Source of the DNA: Pseudomonadota bacterium
GTDB lineage: Bacteria; Pseudomonadota; Alphaproteobacteria; Micropepsales; Micropepsaceae
DNA length: 45,078 bases
Reading direction: 5' to 3'
Assembly: GCA_018242105.1 (NCBI GenBank)
Contig: JAFECP010000049.1
Coordinates: 7,885 to 52,962 of the forward strand
Shown here: in pieces, positions 33,824-42,208 of the stretch
Layout: every line of letters starts with the position of its first letter
Position numbering within the stretch: the first letter of the stretch is position 1
The notes under the pieces: model-generated
What the model saw: only the letters and a program-made list of their open reading frames with translations
Told to the model about the DNA's origin: nothing
Databases searched by the model: none
Made by a program: the position numbers and the translations under genes

Positions 33824-34236
33824 GCGCCATTCCCGAAAAGCTTGCGGGTTACCGCCTGACCAAGCTGATCGATCCGTTCGAGAATTTCGTCGGCCCGCTT
33901 TACGAGACCGGCGAGAAACTCGATCGTCAGTATGCGTTTGTTGTCGATGAGCGGCATGTGAACATGCGCGGCGTCATCCATGGCGGCATGCTGATGACTC
34001 TGGCCGACATGACCCATGGGCAGGCGGCCTGGGACGCATGCGGCTACGCGAACGTCGTCACCCTCAACATGCAAAGCCAGTTCATCCGCGGCGCCCGGCT
34101 GGGCGAGATCGTCCGAGTGCAGCCCACCCTGACGCGCCGCACCCGCTCGATCATTTTTCTGCGCGGCGATTTCAAGGTTGGCGCGGAAATCATCTTTTCC
34201 TGCGCCAGCCTGTGGAAAATCATCGGCCAGGATTGA
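33820..34236 (+). CDS. PaaI-type hotdog thioesterase (second of a tandem pair)
   Basis: A 138-aa hotdog-fold protein with MRGVIHGGMLMTLADMTHGQ as the core motif and LTRRTRSIIFLRGDF near the end, both aligning position for position with the preceding gene. It starts at ATG 33820 in a 4-bp overlap. Other shared segments are FENFVGPLYE here and FNKYVGPLYR in the first copy, so a duplication is likely. The two could form a heteromeric thioesterase. The substrate is unknown. Confidence 0.87.
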   Translation: MSAIPEKLAGYRLTKLIDPFENFVGPLYETGEKLDRQYAFVVDERHVNMRGVIHGGMLMTLADMTHGQAAWDACGYANVVTLNMQSQFIRGARLGEIVRVQPTLTRRTRSIIFLRGDFKVGAEIIFSCASLWKIIGQD

Positions 34237-34309
34237 GCCGAAGTTCCCGAAGTAACACCTCATTTACCATAAGCGCCTAGGCTGTAAGCGGGGACAAAGG
34301 CTTTCCGCG

Positions 34310-35239
34310 ATGCGTGACGCTCGCCCGGCAGAACTGGTGCTAGGATCGGTCCAGTTGGGACTTGCCTATGGTGCGGCCAACCGCACTGGCATGCCCAGCC
34401 ACGGCGCCGCACTGAAGCTTGTCCATCGCGCCGCCGAAGCGGGCATCACCAAATTCGACACCGCCAGGTCTTACGGCGATAGCGAGAACCGTCTGGGCGA
34501 AGCGCTGGAAGCCCACAGCGGCATCCGCACTGTCACCAAGCTTTCGCCACTTGCAGAACTTGCTCCCGGCGCTTCGCGCGAAGATGTGCGCGAAGCCGTG
34601 GACCGCTCCGTGTGGGCATCGCTTCTGGCATTGCGCCGCGCCCGGCTGGATTGCCTGCTGCTGCATCGCGCGTCGCACATGTTCGATTTCAACGGCGCAG
34701 TATGGGAGCGCCTGCTTGAACATCTCGAAGACGGGACCGTGCTGTGCTTGGGCGTTTCGGTGCAGAACCCGGCGGAAGCGTTGGCGGCGCTGAATTGCCT
34801 CGATGTCCGCCATATCCAGATGCCGTTCAATCTGCTCGACTGGCGCTGGTGCGAAAGCGGCGTGATCGATCGTATTCGCGCACGCACGCATTTGACCGTC
34901 CATGCGCGCAGCGTTTTTCTGCAAGGCATATTGGCGGCGGACGACGCCTCCGTGTGGCCGCGCGTCGATGGCGTCAATTCGCCGGATCTTGTCAGTTTCC
35001 TGGCCGAGTTGGCCCGTCAGTTCGAACGCCACAGCACCGCCGATCTCTGTCTGGCCTATGCGCGTGGGCAGGACTGGATCGACGGCGTCGTCGTCGGCAT
35101 GGAAACCGAGAACCAGCTCGACATGAATCTGCGTCTTTCCGCGCGCCCGCCATTGCCGCCGGAAGATTGCGCCGAAATCGAGCGCCGCGTCCCGCGCGTT
35201 CCCGCGCAGCTTCTCAATCCCGCAGAATGGCCGAAATGA
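34310..35239 (+). CDS. Aldo/keto reductase
   Basis: A 309-aa member of the aldo/keto reductase superfamily (TIM barrel, NADPH). The catalytic tetrad is visible: Asp and Tyr in KFDTARSYGDSENRLGEAL, Lys in TVTKLSPL and His in CLLLHRASHM. It is of the short type seen in sugar and cofactor pathways rather than the xylose-reductase type. The next gene, an SDR, begins inside its stop (ATGA), and the two probably act on the same compound. AKR-SDR pairs like this occur in nonulosonic-acid and surface-polysaccharide loci, but no NeuB or cytidylyltransferase gene is present. Confidence 0.88.
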   Translation: MRDARPAELVLGSVQLGLAYGAANRTGMPSHGAALKLVHRAAEAGITKFDTARSYGDSENRLGEALEAHSGIRTVTKLSPLAELAPGASREDVREAVDRSVWASLLALRRARLDCLLLHRASHMFDFNGAVWERLLEHLEDGTVLCLGVSVQNPAEALAALNCLDVRHIQMPFNLLDWRWCESGVIDRIRARTHLTVHARSVFLQGILAADDASVWPRVDGVNSPDLVSFLAELARQFERHSTADLCLAYARGQDWIDGVVVGMETENQLDMNLRLSARPPLPPEDCAEIERRVPRVPAQLLNPAEWPK

Positions 35240-36030
35240 CGGCGGCCGCAAAACTCTTCCGTCTCGATGGGCGCGTTGCGTTTATCTCCGGCGCGGCAGG
35301 GCACCTGGGCCGTCCCATGGCGCACGCGCTCTGCGAAGCCGGCGCGCATGTGATCCTCAACGGCCGGGACGATGCGAAACTGAAGAGCTTTGAGGCCGCG
35401 TTGCGTGGCGAGGGCCATTCGGTCGAGCGTGCGGCCTTCGATGTTTCCGATTTTCCCAAAGTGCGACAGTTCATGGCGTCGCGCCCGCGCCTCGACATCC
35501 TCGTCAACAACGCCATCGCCATGACGCCCGCGCCGTTCGCATCGTTGACCCCGGAAGCTTTCGATCAGACCTATCGCAGCTCTGTCACGGCTGCGTTCGA
35601 GCTTGTGCGCGCCGCGCTTCCCGCTTTGTGCGCCGCGGTCGCTGCATCGGGCGATGCCAGCGTGGTCAATATCGCATCCATGTACGGGAACGTCGCGCCC
35701 GACTCCCGCATCTATTCAAAGCCGGAACAGTCGAGCCCGCTACATTATGGTCCTGCGAAAGCTGCACTTCTTCAGCTTACCCGCCATCTTGCGGCCGAGC
35801 TGGGCCCTGAGAAAATCCGCGTGAACGCGCTGGTCCCCGGGCCATTTCCGCAAGATTCTGTGGCAGGGAACGACCCCGCTTTCGCCGGCCGCCTTGCGGC
35901 CAAGACCATGCTGGGCCGCACCGGCGCGGCCTGCGAGATCGCCGGGCCGCTGCTGTTCCTCGCTTGCGCTGCCTCCAGCTATGTCACCGGATCCGAACTG
36001 CCTGTCGATGGCGGTTGGGCCGCCTGGTGA
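35236..36030 (+). CDS. Short-chain dehydrogenase/reductase
   Basis: A 264-aa classical SDR. NAD(P) binding is by FISGAAGHLGRPMAHAL (glycine motif) and LVNNAI. The active site is serine in VVNIASMYG and Tyr/Lys in LHYGPAKAAL, followed by VNALVPGPFP. The overall pattern resembles gluconate 5-dehydrogenase-like SDRs. ATG 35236 overlaps the AKR stop; ATG 35227 is also in frame. The patatin gene follows after 12 bp, so the three genes may be one transcript. Confidence 0.9.
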   Translation: MTAAAKLFRLDGRVAFISGAAGHLGRPMAHALCEAGAHVILNGRDDAKLKSFEAALRGEGHSVERAAFDVSDFPKVRQFMASRPRLDILVNNAIAMTPAPFASLTPEAFDQTYRSSVTAAFELVRAALPALCAAVAASGDASVVNIASMYGNVAPDSRIYSKPEQSSPLHYGPAKAALLQLTRHLAAELGPEKIRVNALVPGPFPQDSVAGNDPAFAGRLAAKTMLGRTGAACEIAGPLLFLACAASSYVTGSELPVDGGWAAW

Positions 36031-36042
36031 GGTAGAACAGCC

Positions 36043-37893
36043 ATGAGTGCGGTGAACATGGCTTTCATTTCTTCCTTCAAGGTTGGACGCGAGACCGTCT
36101 ATCCGGAATCCCTGCGCGAGCGCCTGCGCGGTTTCCCGCTGCTCGCCGATGTGGGCGAGGCGGCGCTGCGGCGCCTGCTCTCGGAAGCCAACTGGTTCGG
36201 CCTGCCGGGCGGCATGCTGCTCAAACGCGATGGTGAGAACGATCGCGCGCTATTCCTCGTCGTTACAGGATCGCTCGGCGTCTTCGTCGATGACGAGAAG
36301 GGCGCCAAGCGCCTCGTCGCGCACATCCCCGCCGGCGAAACCGTCGGCGAGATGTCGCTGATCTCCGGCGAAGAGTCGCATTCTGCGCAACTCGTTGCTT
36401 TGCGCGACACGGAACTGTTGCGTATCAGCCCGGATGGCTTCGAGTCCCTCATCGCACGTCACCCGCTGGTGATGATGAATCTGATGCGCGTGCTGGTGAA
36501 GCGCCTGCAGGAAACCACGCAGCGGCCTGCCGATGCCGCGCGCCCCAAGACCTTCGCAATGATCCCGCTCCAGGAAGGGCTGGGCGATGAACCGATTGCG
36601 CGGCGCATCGCCAGCGTGCTGGTGCAAATGGGATCGAAAGCGGCAGTGCTGGATGCGAACTCCGCCGAGCAATCCGCGGAATGGTTCAACGCGTTCGAAG
36701 ACGCGCACGACGTGGTATTCTATCGCGGCGACGCGCCGGACAGCGCGTGGACGCAGCTTTGCCTCCGCCAGGCCGACCGCATTCTTCTGCTCGCCGAATC
36801 CGATAAGCCGCTGCCATTGCGCCCGCTCGATCTGCCGGCGTTCAAGGAGCGGGCGACGGGCCTGCCGCAACTTCTTCTGCTCCATCGCTCTGGGCGGTCC
36901 GACGAATTGCCGGAGCATTTCGCGCTGCGCAGTGGATTGTTCGAATCCCATCATCACGTCCGCGCCCACAATATGGGCGATATCCAGAGGCTTGCGCGGT
37001 TCATCTCGGGCCGCGCTGTGGGGCTGGTGCTCGCGGGCGGCGGCGCGCGAGGCTTTGCGCATATCGGCGTCATCAAGGCGTTGATGGAGTCGAAGGTGCC
37101 GTTCGATCACCTGGGCGGCACCAGCATGGGCGGCATCATCGCCGCCGGCGTCGCGCTGGAATGGAATCTGGAGGAGTTGATCGCGCGCATGCGCGATGTG
37201 TTCGTGAAATCCAACCCTCTGTCCGATTATACCATCCCGCTGATTGCGCTGGTACGCGGCAAGAAGGTGTCCAACCTTTTGCGCGAACATTTCGGTGATG
37301 TGCGCATCGAGGAGATGCCGCGCCCGTTCTTCTGCGTATCGTCGGACCTTACGTCCGGCCGCATCCATGTGCATCGTGCCGGGCCGCTGTGGCGCGCGTT
37401 GCGGGCGAGCGTGGCATTGCCGGGCATCCTGCCGCCGGTCACCCATCACGGGCATCTGCTGGTCGATGGCGGGGTGATGAACAATCTGCCGGTCGATGTC
37501 ATGGCGCAACATGCGACGGGGCCGATCATTGCGTCCGATGTGACGGGCGAACTGGATATCCGCGTGACGGACGAACGTTATGGCGAACGCCCATGGTGGT
37601 GGCTGTTGTGGCAGCGCATGCGCGGCACGCCGTCGATCCTTTCCATCCTGATGCGCTCCGGCACCGTCGGCTCCGAAGCGCAGCGCCGCCTCGTGCGCGA
37701 TCAGGTCAATTATCTCTTCGAGCCGCCGCTGCCCGATATCGGCCTGCGCGACTGGAAGAAGTTCGATCAGGCAGTGGCGGAAGGTTACGAACACGCCATC
37801 GGCGTGATCGAGAAGAACGGCGTGCCGCTCACCGATGTGTGGGCGGAAGGCCCCGCGGTTGTGTTGCCGCACAAGGAAGCGCTCGCGCGTTAG
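36043..37893 (+). CDS. Cyclic-nucleotide-binding domain plus patatin-like phospholipase
   Basis: A 616-aa protein with the architecture of bacterial neuropathy-target-esterase-like lipases. The N-terminal domain (about residues 20-150) is a cNMP-binding barrel (FLVVTGSLGVFVDDEKGAKR, IPAGETVGEMSLISGE). A middle Rossmann-like region follows, then a patatin domain (about 325-490) with oxyanion motif GLVLAGGGARGFAHIG, nucleophile Ser361 in GGTSMGGI and the Asp475 dyad in LLVDGGVMNN. It probably hydrolyses phospholipids or lysophospholipids at the membrane, gated by a nucleotide or small ligand; gating is inference. The spacer to the GNAT remnant is 65 bp. Confidence 0.9.
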   Translation: MSAVNMAFISSFKVGRETVYPESLRERLRGFPLLADVGEAALRRLLSEANWFGLPGGMLLKRDGENDRALFLVVTGSLGVFVDDEKGAKRLVAHIPAGETVGEMSLISGEESHSAQLVALRDTELLRISPDGFESLIARHPLVMMNLMRVLVKRLQETTQRPADAARPKTFAMIPLQEGLGDEPIARRIASVLVQMGSKAAVLDANSAEQSAEWFNAFEDAHDVVFYRGDAPDSAWTQLCLRQADRILLLAESDKPLPLRPLDLPAFKERATGLPQLLLLHRSGRSDELPEHFALRSGLFESHHHVRAHNMGDIQRLARFISGRAVGLVLAGGGARGFAHIGVIKALMESKVPFDHLGGTSMGGIIAAGVALEWNLEELIARMRDVFVKSNPLSDYTIPLIALVRGKKVSNLLREHFGDVRIEEMPRPFFCVSSDLTSGRIHVHRAGPLWRALRASVALPGILPPVTHHGHLLVDGGVMNNLPVDVMAQHATGPIIASDVTGELDIRVTDERYGERPWWWLLWQRMRGTPSILSILMRSGTVGSEAQRRLVRDQVNYLFEPPLPDIGLRDWKKFDQAVAEGYEHAIGVIEKNGVPLTDVWAEGPAVVLPHKEALAR

Positions 37894-37958
37894 CAACGCC
37901 CGTTTGCGTCTGGCGCATTCCTCTTTAGGGCACGCGGGTTCCATATTCCGGTTCCGCC

Positions 37959-38075
37959 ATGACCGATTTCACACCGCTCGAAAATCCCATCTGGTCTTCG
38001 CTTGCGAGCGGACATCGCGCGATGGCGCGTGTTTTCAACTCACATCCGTCATGGCCGGGTCAAGCCCGGCCATGA
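37959..38075 (+). pseudogene. Remnant of a GNAT N-acetyltransferase gene, truncated at a REP-like hairpin
   Basis: A 38-codon frame starts MTDFTPLENPIWSSLASGH. To my reading this resembles the opening of a common alphaproteobacterial GNAT acetyltransferase type that begins with TPLDNPVWxAL and is about 220 aa long. Similarity stops after about 20 residues; the rest (HPSWPGQARP) is simply the REP-like hairpin translated, with its TGA as the stop. No acetyl-CoA-binding motif follows in any frame before the convergent gene at 38102. I judge it a decayed gene start. Confidence 0.55.
38049..38075. repeat. REP-like palindrome
   Basis: An 11-bp perfect stem (TCATGGCCGGG/CCCGGCCATGA) with a TCAAG loop. 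GC-rich palindromes with this core (ATGGCCGGG...CCCGGCCAT) occur as dispersed intergenic repeats in many alphaproteobacterial genomes. Only one copy is seen in this window. It sits between two convergently oriented transcripts, where it may also serve as a terminator. Confidence 0.65.
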
Positions 38076-38101
38076 TGGAAACAAGAGAACTTTTGAAAAG
38101 A

Positions 38102-38965
38102 CTAAACCGCGCCCAATCCTTTGCGCAGCGGGAGCAGGTCGCCGAATTTCGCGGCGCGCTTCTCCGCCTTAGCCACGAAGCTTTCGCGCATATCGGTTTC
38201 CGGGTTGTACATGCCGGCCTGCCAGATCGCGATGTAGTCGAGGCCGTCAGCGGTGGAATGATCGCGCGCGTAGTTGATCATCACCTTGGAGCCGTGCACC
38301 GCGAGCGGCGACTTCTCCGCGATATCCTTCGCCAGCGCCATGACGTGCTTCAGCATTTCGTCCTGCGTCGCGAACACATCGTTCACAAGACCGAACTGCA
38401 TCGCTTTCTTCGCGGGCAGGCGGCGGCCCGCATAGGCCAGCTCCTTCACCATGCCTTCGGGCATCAGCTTGCACAGGCGCGGGAAGGTGCCGACGTCGGC
38501 CGTCATGCCGATATTGATTTCCTGAATGACGAAGAACGCATCTTCCGTCGCGTAGCGGCAGTCACAGGCGGAGGCGAAATCCACTGCGCCGCCGACGCAG
38601 CCGCCCTGTATCGCCATCAGCACCGGCATGCGCGCCCGTTCTAGGCAGTTGAAGGTTTCCTGAATGTCCAGAATGGAGAGGCGCAGATTGGCGCGCACCC
38701 GCCCGCGCTCATCCTTTGACGCAGCGGCAGAGGTGCCCGCGCTGTTGCCGCTGGTGAACACCGAAAGGTCCATGCCGCCGGAGAAATGCTTGCCGGTGGA
38801 GGAGATGACGATCACACGCGCCTTGGCGCCTGCGTCAATGTCTTTCACGATCTCCGGCAATTCGCGCCAGAATTCCGGCACCATGGTGTTCAACTCGTCG
38901 CCGCGCTTGAGCTGGATATGGGCGATGCCGTCCGCGATCTCGACGTTGAAGCAGCGATAGGCCAT
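38102..38965 (-). CDS. Delta(3,5)-delta(2,4)-dienoyl-CoA isomerase-type crotonase
   Basis: A 287-aa crotonase-fold protein. In place of the usual enoyl-CoA hydratase glutamate pair it has the triad of ECH1-type dienoyl-CoA isomerase: Asp129 in GGAVDFASACDCRY, Glu149 in VIQEINIGM and Asp157 in TADVGTFPRL. That enzyme shifts conjugated double bonds during oxidation of unsaturated fatty acids with odd-position double bonds. The oxyanion loop KHFSGGMDLSVF is also present. ATG 38965 is preferred to 39004. It is divergent from a MaoC hydratase gene across 104 bp. Confidence 0.9.
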   Translation of the reverse strand: MAYRCFNVEIADGIAHIQLKRGDELNTMVPEFWRELPEIVKDIDAGAKARVIVISSTGKHFSGGMDLSVFTSGNSAGTSAAASKDERGRVRANLRLSILDIQETFNCLERARMPVLMAIQGGCVGGAVDFASACDCRYATEDAFFVIQEINIGMTADVGTFPRLCKLMPEGMVKELAYAGRRLPAKKAMQFGLVNDVFATQDEMLKHVMALAKDIAEKSPLAVHGSKVMINYARDHSTADGLDYIAIWQAGMYNPETDMRESFVAKAEKRAAKFGDLLPLRKGLGAV

Positions 38966-39069
38966 GGCGTTTCTCCGTTTTCGTCGCCTACTCTTATCAT
39001 GCACACATGCTTGCGGGGAACGGGCTTCAAGGCTCTACTCCCGCCACGGAAACTTCAGGGAAGACGGAT

Positions 39070-39927
39070 ATGGCGATCAATTACGACGAACTCATGCAGG
39101 CCACGTCCACCGGCAACGAAGCCAGCTATGGCGATCGCGACACGATGCTCTATGCGCTGGGCATCGGCTTCATGCGCGACCCGATGAATGCCAACGAGCT
39201 TCCCTTCGTCTATGAGAACGGCCTGAAGACCGTGCCGACCATGGCGTCGGTGATCGGCTGGGGCGGCGGCAACATTATGGCGCGCTCGGGCATCAACTAT
39301 CTGATGGTGGTGGACGGCGAGCGCCGCATCACGCTGCACAAGCAGTTGCCCATCGCCGCCAAGGTGGTGATCGATCAGCGCGTGCTGGGCGTGTTCGACA
39401 AGGGCAAGGACAAAGGCGCCGTGCTCGTCACCGAAAGCGTGGCGCGCGACAAGACGTCGGGCGAAAAACTCTACACGATGGTTGGCTCCACTTTCGCGCG
39501 CGGCGACGGCGGCTTCGGCGGCCCGAAGGACGGCGCGCCCGAACCCCATGTGCTGCCGGCGCGCGCACCCGATGTCGTGCACGAGGCCGACACGCGCCCG
39601 GACCAGGCGTTCCTCTATGCGATGTCGGGCGACCGCAATCCGCTGCATCGCGACCCCAATGTTGCGAAGATGGCGGGCTTCCCGCGCCCCATCCTGCACG
39701 GGCTCTGCACCTATGGCACCGCCTGCCGCTCGGTGATCTCCACCGTCTGCAAATACGATCCCGCGAAGATCACGGGTTTCGACGTGCGTTTCTCCGCGCC
39801 AGTATTTCCGGGCGAAACCATCGTGACGGAGATGTGGGTGGACGGGAACGTCGTTTCCTACCGCTCCAAATCGAAGGAGCGCGATATCGTCGTCCTCAAC
39901 AACGGCAAATGCACGCTTGCGAGCTGA
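39070..39927 (+). CDS. MaoC family (R)-specific enoyl-CoA hydratase
   Basis: A 285-aa double-hotdog hydratase of the peroxisomal multifunctional enzyme hydratase-2 type. The catalytic hydratase-2 motif is YAMSGDRNPLHRDP near residue 200, with FPRPILHGLCTYG after it. The N-terminal half is a degenerate hotdog (YENGLKTVPTMASVIGWGGG). It would hydrate 2-enoyl-CoA to (R)-3-hydroxyacyl-CoA. Start ATG 39070 (MAINYDELM) is the first likely methionine; the frame from 39007 lies in the divergent promoter. Its 3' end overlaps the TPR-methyltransferase gene by 11 bp. Confidence 0.92.
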   Translation: MAINYDELMQATSTGNEASYGDRDTMLYALGIGFMRDPMNANELPFVYENGLKTVPTMASVIGWGGGNIMARSGINYLMVVDGERRITLHKQLPIAAKVVIDQRVLGVFDKGKDKGAVLVTESVARDKTSGEKLYTMVGSTFARGDGGFGGPKDGAPEPHVLPARAPDVVHEADTRPDQAFLYAMSGDRNPLHRDPNVAKMAGFPRPILHGLCTYGTACRSVISTVCKYDPAKITGFDVRFSAPVFPGETIVTEMWVDGNVVSYRSKSKERDIVVLNNGKCTLAS

Positions 39928-40990
39928 CGGCAACCCGCTCGACACCGCCGAAGACCTGATCGCGCTGGGCCGCGCCAAGGAAGCCGTCACGTTGCTCTTG
40001 GGCCTGATCGAGAAAGGCCGCGGCGGCTTGCTTGCGCGTTTCACGCTGGCCCGCGCGCTGCTGGCCGCGAACGATGCGGGCGAGGCTGTGCGCGTCGCGC
40101 GCGAAACGGCGATGCTCAATCCCTCCGTTGCAATGGCGGCGGTGTCGCTGGGCGAAGCGTTGCGCGCGGCGGGGACGCTGCCCACCGCGATCGGCGAATT
40201 CCAGCGCGCGCTGCGCCTCGATCCCGCGCTGGATGATGCGCGCTTCGGCTTGGGCCGCGCATGGCTGGATGCCGGTGAAGCGGAGAAGGCGCTGGAAGCT
40301 TTTTCGCAGATCGAAAATCCGTCCGCGGAATTGCAGGCCATCATTGCGCAAGCGGAAGCCGCGCGTGGACAGGCGCGATCCGATGCGCGCTATGTGCGCC
40401 ATCTTTTCGATCAATTCTCCATCGATTACGACGCAAGGATGCGCGGCCAGCTCGGCTATCGCGCGCCGGAAATCCTGCGCGAGATGGCATCTTTCGTTCT
40501 GCCGCGCCAGCACGATCTTTCCATCCTCGATCTGGGTTGCGGCACTGGCCTGGCGGGCGTTGTGTTCGAGGATATGGCGTCACGTCTCGACGGCGTGGAT
40601 CTCAGTCCCGCGATGGTCGAGAAGGCGTGTGCGCTCGGCATTTATGATGAGCTTGTCGTCGGTGACATCGAAACCGGCCTGACCGCGTTCACACGCCGAT
40701 ACGATCTGATCCTCGCCGCCGACACGGTCGTTTATCTCGGCGATCTGGAAAAACTCTTTGCGGGCGCCGCAACCCGCCTCTCCGAAAACGGCATGTTCCT
40801 CTTCACGGTGGAGAAAAAAGAGAGCGGAGGTTTCGAGCTTGGGCCCAAGCGCCGCTGGCGTCATTCGGAAACATACTTGCGCGATGTTGCAGCGCACGCC
40901 GGGTTGAGCGTGAACGGCTTGATTGCATGCTCGCCGCGCATGGAGGCTGGCGTTCCGGTGGACGGTCTCGCCGTGGCGCTTTCGCGCTAG
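39917..40990 (+). CDS. TPR-domain SAM-dependent methyltransferase fusion
   Basis: A 357-aa protein with N-terminal TPR-like helices (about residues 10-150: LARFTLARALLAANDAGEA, AIGEFQRALRLDPALDDARFGLG) and a C-terminal class I methyltransferase (about 160-350) with motif I ILDLGCGTGLAG and motif II VVGDIETGL. The TPRs probably hold a protein substrate. The only in-frame start I see is TTG 39917, which lies 11 bp inside the MaoC gene; this is unusual but gives an intact first repeat. Similar TPR-methyltransferases are generally annotated only by fold. Confidence 0.85.
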   Translation: MRADGNPLDTAEDLIALGRAKEAVTLLLGLIEKGRGGLLARFTLARALLAANDAGEAVRVARETAMLNPSVAMAAVSLGEALRAAGTLPTAIGEFQRALRLDPALDDARFGLGRAWLDAGEAEKALEAFSQIENPSAELQAIIAQAEAARGQARSDARYVRHLFDQFSIDYDARMRGQLGYRAPEILREMASFVLPRQHDLSILDLGCGTGLAGVVFEDMASRLDGVDLSPAMVEKACALGIYDELVVGDIETGLTAFTRRYDLILAADTVVYLGDLEKLFAGAATRLSENGMFLFTVEKKESGGFELGPKRRWRHSETYLRDVAAHAGLSVNGLIACSPRMEAGVPVDGLAVALSR

Positions 40991-41020
40991 CCTTCACATG
41001 TAAGAACTCGGAGCACGATC

Positions 41021-41635
41021 ATGGCACTGAGACTCGGTGTCCTGCTTTTCAACGATGCGGAAGAACTGGATTTCGCCGGCCCGTGGGAGGTTTTCACCAT
41101 GGCGAACGAAGTCGCGGAACGGTCGGGCGCGGAAAAGCCGTTCGACTGCTTCATGATCGCGGAGAAGAACGAAGCCGTGCATTGCCGCAAAGGGATGCGC
41201 GTTTTGCCGGACCTCACGGCTGCTGCGGCCGGCAAGCTCGACATTCTTCTTATCCCCGGCGGGCAGGGCACGCGCACGGAAGTGAAGAACGAAAGACTGC
41301 TCGCCTGGATCGCCAGGACCGCCGCCGACTGCAAATGGGTCACAAGCGTGTGCACGGGTGCGCTCCTGCTCGCTGCCGCAGGGCTCACCAAAGGCAAGCG
41401 CGTCACGACCCATTGGGGTTTTATCGAACAGTTGCGGGCGCGCAATGAAGCCGCCGAGGTTCTGGGCAATGTCCGTTATGTTCAGGACGGCAATGTCGTC
41501 ACTGCGGCAGGCGTTTCCGCCGGGATCGATATGGCGCTGTGGTTGACAGGCCAGATCCTCACCCCGGAATTCGCCCGCAACGTGCAGCGGGCTATGGAAT
41601 ACGACCCGGCACCCCCCTACGCCGCGGCGGTTTAG
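41021..41635 (+). CDS. DJ-1/PfpI family protein (isonitrile hydratase-like)
   Basis: A 204-aa DJ-1/PfpI-superfamily protein. The conserved glutamate is in LDFAGPWEVFTMA, and the nucleophile-elbow cysteine is Cys111 in TSVCTGALLLAAAGL, followed by KGKRVTTHWGF. This combination matches the isonitrile hydratase (InhA)/GlxA N-terminal branch without the AraC DNA-binding domain. The reaction here is not established. It stands alone 30 bp after the methyltransferase fusion. Confidence 0.9.
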   Translation: MALRLGVLLFNDAEELDFAGPWEVFTMANEVAERSGAEKPFDCFMIAEKNEAVHCRKGMRVLPDLTAAAAGKLDILLIPGGQGTRTEVKNERLLAWIARTAADCKWVTSVCTGALLLAAAGLTKGKRVTTHWGFIEQLRARNEAAEVLGNVRYVQDGNVVTAAGVSAGIDMALWLTGQILTPEFARNVQRAMEYDPAPPYAAAV

Positions 41636-41722
41636 CCGCTCCGCCACCCCCGCCTTTATTCCGCCGTGGGAGTCGTGCTTGTATTCGCGCGGCGAGGGTA
41701 AACCCATCAAGGGGAGTAAAAT

Positions 41723-42103
41723 ATGTTCGGTAAATTCGGTTTGGCCGTTGCGGCGGTCTTGATTTCGGCTGCGCCCGCAATGGCGCAATCGGTTTGCGGC
41801 GGCGCGCCCATCCCGCCCGCAGCTGTGGATGGCAGCAAGGTCACCGAGGCGCAGATGAAAGACGCGCACGATGACGTCGTGAACTTCATCAAGGCTTCGG
41901 ACGATTATCAGTCCTGCTTGTTCAGCGATCTGGATCGCCAGCGGCGTGAAGCGGCGAAGGCGAAAGATCCTAAGCCGCTCGACCAGAACATCATCGATGG
42001 CGTGAATGCCAAGGTCACCGCGAACCAGAAGACGAAGGAAAAGGTCGGCGCGGAATATAACGCCGCCGTCCATGCGTATAAGGACGCCCATCCGAAAGGC
42101 TGA
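41723..42103 (+). CDS. Small secreted hypothetical protein
   Basis: A 126-aa protein with a signal peptide (MFGKFGLAVAAVLISAAPAMA, cleavage after AMA) and a charged helical mature part. Two cysteines (SVCGG and QSCLF) could form a disulfide. A segment AQMKDAHDDVVNFIKASDDY begins the helical domain. I recognise no family. GGGGAGT lies upstream and a strong terminator follows, so it is probably a single-gene transcript. Confidence 0.78.
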   Translation: MFGKFGLAVAAVLISAAPAMAQSVCGGAPIPPAAVDGSKVTEAQMKDAHDDVVNFIKASDDYQSCLFSDLDRQRREAAKAKDPKPLDQNIIDGVNAKVTANQKTKEKVGAEYNAAVHAYKDAHPKG

Positions 42104-42121
42104 GTCGTTCTCGCAGCTTTG

Positions 42122-42157
42122 ACAATGCCGCCGCCCGGAAACGGACGGCGGCATTGT
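42122..42157 (+). terminator. Intrinsic terminator after the secreted-protein gene
   Basis: A perfect 12-bp stem (ACAATGCCGCCG/CGGCGGCATTGT) with a 12-base loop begins 18 bp after the stop of the small secreted-protein gene and is followed by TATTC. The stem is nearly symmetric in base content, so some termination in both directions is possible. Confidence 0.7.
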
Positions 42158-42208
42158 TATTCGATCTCGATTATTTGAGATGGCGAGAATCGCGTATCTT
42201 CTTGCGCG

